Under the pieces are notes generated by a model that saw only the letters and a program-made list of their open reading frames with translations, searched no databases and was not told the origin of the DNA. A stretch of DNA of 35,565 nt. It comes from Helicobacter pylori PMSS1. Lineage in GTDB: Bacteria > Campylobacterota > Campylobacteria > Campylobacterales > Arcobacteraceae. Positions 34,660-35,565 of this stretch are shown here, piece by piece. The position numbers and the translations under genes were made by a program. Each line of letters begins with the position of its first letter. Positions within the stretch are counted from its first letter, which is position 1. Location of the stretch: NCBI GenBank assembly GCA_945883785.1, contig CAMCYD010000007.1, positions 1 to 35,565 on the forward strand. The letters are read 5' to 3'.

Positions 34660-34825
34660 GAAAAGTCCTTAATATTTGATGTCATAATAATAGCTAGTTC
34701 CAACTAAAATACTAAAGCTTCATCGTGAAACATCGACTTAAAATTTCTTGTGTTTGCACTCTTTTAGAACTTGTATAAATTTTATTTTTTTGCTACACTT
34801 CCAAACTTTTTGAGTACAAGACAAT
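34660..34825. other. Divergent promoter region between restriction enzyme gene and ssrA
   Basis: This 166-bp region drives both sides. On the minus strand a TATTAT box about 35 nt before the TTG start may serve the restriction enzyme gene. On the plus strand lies the candidate ssrA promoter. It also contains CGTGAAACA (34726-34734), one half of a parS-like palindrome without the other half. Confidence 0.35.
34771..34799 (+). promoter_or_regulatory. Candidate ssrA promoter
   Basis: TTGTAT (34771-34776) and TGC-TACACT (34791-34799, extended -10) are separated by 17 bp. Transcription would begin near 34806, about 20 nt before the mature tmRNA 5' end, which is consistent with RNase P trimming. 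An alternative -10 is TATAAA at 34774-34779. Confidence 0.4.
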
Positions 34826-35200
34826 GGGGTTGACTTGGTATCGATTAGAGCAGTAAGTATTAGTTGCATGTCGATTTGGATATATCGTAAATCTATCCAT
34901 CGTTTTTAAACGCAAACAATACAAATTATACTCCTGCTTACGCTCACGCAGCGTAAGTTTAACAAACTTTAGGAGGCTTTCCGCTACTGATGCTATATAA
35001 GTAGATTTTTGGAAGGCTCATCAAATATAGCTTACTTTTGAAAGAGTGATTATTTTTCAAAAGGACATTTTAAATCTTAGCCTTGCAGTTGCTTTTGCGG
35101 GTTGAGAAGCTGTAAGGTGAAATTATTCAATCCTTCTAAACATGTAGACGCTGATATAAACTGTTTTAAGACTGGGGTTCGATCCCCCACAACTCCACCA
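34826..35200 (+). ncRNA. ssrA: Transfer-messenger RNA (tmRNA)
   Basis: This 375-nt RNA rescues stalled ribosomes with SmpB. The tRNA-like ends pair: GGGGTTG (34826-34832) with CAACTCC (35190-35196, one G-U pair), followed by an encoded CCA whose end is 35200. The T arm is GGGGTTCGATCCCC at 35174-35187. The mRNA part starts at GCA 34912 and stops at TAA 34954-34956, encoding the tag ANNTNYTPAYAHAA, close to known Campylobacter and Helicobacter tags (ANN...PAYA.AA). It is a one-piece tmRNA. The 3' end is a well-known integration site for islands and prophages. Confidence 0.95.
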
Positions 35201-35435
35201 ATTAACTATCTCACTTAATCTCAAATACTACTAAAAACCCTTGATAATACGAACTTCTTACGATATAATCACTCTCATATAATATCATCAAATATTATGA
35301 AATCTTACAAATAATGTTACCTAAATCGTTACTTAATACCTTTTAGGTAACAAATTTGATTTAATGAAAAATTTGGGGGTCTAAAAACTTAAGCAAACTA
35401 CGATACTATAGGGCCTAAAGAAGGTTTATTTACAA
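35201..35435. other. AT-rich flank downstream of ssrA
   Basis: No gene is seen between the tmRNA 3' end and the transposase start. The only clear structure is the 10-bp inverted repeat at 35316-35351. The segment around 35370-35376 (GGGGGTC) is a possible insertion-sequence end, but the other end lies outside the window. Confidence 0.4.
35316..35351. repeat. 10-bp perfect inverted repeat between ssrA and the transposase
   Basis: GTTACCTAAA (35316-35325) and TTTAGGTAAC (35342-35351) are perfect inverted copies with a 16-nt spacer. Part of the left arm is repeated directly at once (GTTACTTAA, 35329-35337). There is no T-run like that of a terminator. The location beside the tmRNA 3' end suits a recombinase or attachment core, but that is inference. 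Confidence 0.45.
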
Positions 35436-35565
35436 ATGGCTATAAAAAAACACTAGAACTTGTCCAAATTGCAAAAAAAATAACACCAAAAAGATAGGTA
35501 TTCGTAGAGGAATTCAGAGGTATAAATGTAATGATTGTGGTAAGAAATTTAGTTCACTTAGACGA
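35436..35565 (+). mobile_element. Zinc-finger transposase, 5' part, frame broken at an A7 run, cut by window end
   Basis: From 35446 to the end, one frame encodes a two-CxxC zinc finger (CPNC at 35461-35472 and CNDC at 35527-35538) with basic residues around it (KKIGIRRGIQRYK, GKKFSSLRR). This matches the N-terminus of zinc-binding transposases of insertion sequences (IS256-variant, IS1595 or ISL3-like). The frame has no start codon of its own. The ATG at 35436, with AAGAAGG upstream, reads MAIKKH then TAG and is offset by one base at the run of seven A (35444-35450). Either slippage joins the frames or the copy is dead. The rest is outside the window. Confidence 0.7.

Noticed and set aside
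34717-34737. parS-like sequence, because CGTGAAACA matches half of the usual ParB site
   Set aside because: The other half does not match and the spacing is off by one base; it is far from parAB. A half site is expected by chance in a window of this size.

Overview
The window is about 35.6 kb of very AT-rich bacterial DNA from a Campylobacterota (former Epsilonproteobacteria) chromosome. The lineage is supported by several things: the order dnaG / TPR protein / rnhA / rnc / aroC; an atp cluster holding both b' and b genes but no atpB or atpE; an MTA/SAH nucleosidase of the type used for futalosine-route menaquinone; a carboxynorspermidine dehydrogenase-like enzyme; histidine kinases with the HQWRQPL box; and a tmRNA tag (ANNTNYTPAYAHAA) of the Campylobacterota type. 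I cannot fix the genus; Arcobacter-like or Sulfurimonas-like are the best guesses.

Positions 322-19041 (minus strand) form an almost continuous co-directional housekeeping block. It reads rplU-rpmA, terminator, obgE-proB-fmt-birA-parA-parB, then atpF'-atpF-atpH-atpA-atpG-atpD-atpC, exbB(tolQ)-exbD(tolR)-tolA-tolB-pal-cpoB, slyD, an internal terminator-like hairpin, fabD-mtnN. Gaps are mostly under 25 bp and there are many ATGA or 8-bp overlaps, so ATP synthase and the proton-motive-force-driven Tol-Pal envelope machine are probably co-transcribed.

Positions 19214-27806 are core genes on both strands: a secreted protein with two thioredoxin-like CxxC sites, ridA, dnaG, a divergent operon (LapB-like TPR/zinc-ribbon protein, rnhA, rnc, aroC, CheX-like, CheY-like), and a polyamine dehydrogenase. 

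Positions 27807-35565 are accessory in character. They hold a 519-bp spacer with two nested inverted-repeat elements, a soluble GAF histidine kinase without a partner, a RhuM-type protein with a PLD-like C-terminus, a pair of inverted REP-like hairpins, and then the most interesting unit: a single-chain restriction-methylation enzyme (type IIG-like) whose stop codon directly abuts the TTG start of a soluble eukaryotic-like Ser/Thr kinase. This pair is divergent from ssrA (tmRNA), a frequent integration hotspot. The right edge carries the start of a zinc-finger transposase whose frame is broken at a run of seven A. I read this as a small defence island; the restriction enzyme-kinase pairing is the best candidate for an under-described system, recalling but not matching the PglX/PglW methyltransferase-kinase pair. 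All function statements come from reading motifs and gene order; no searches were run.
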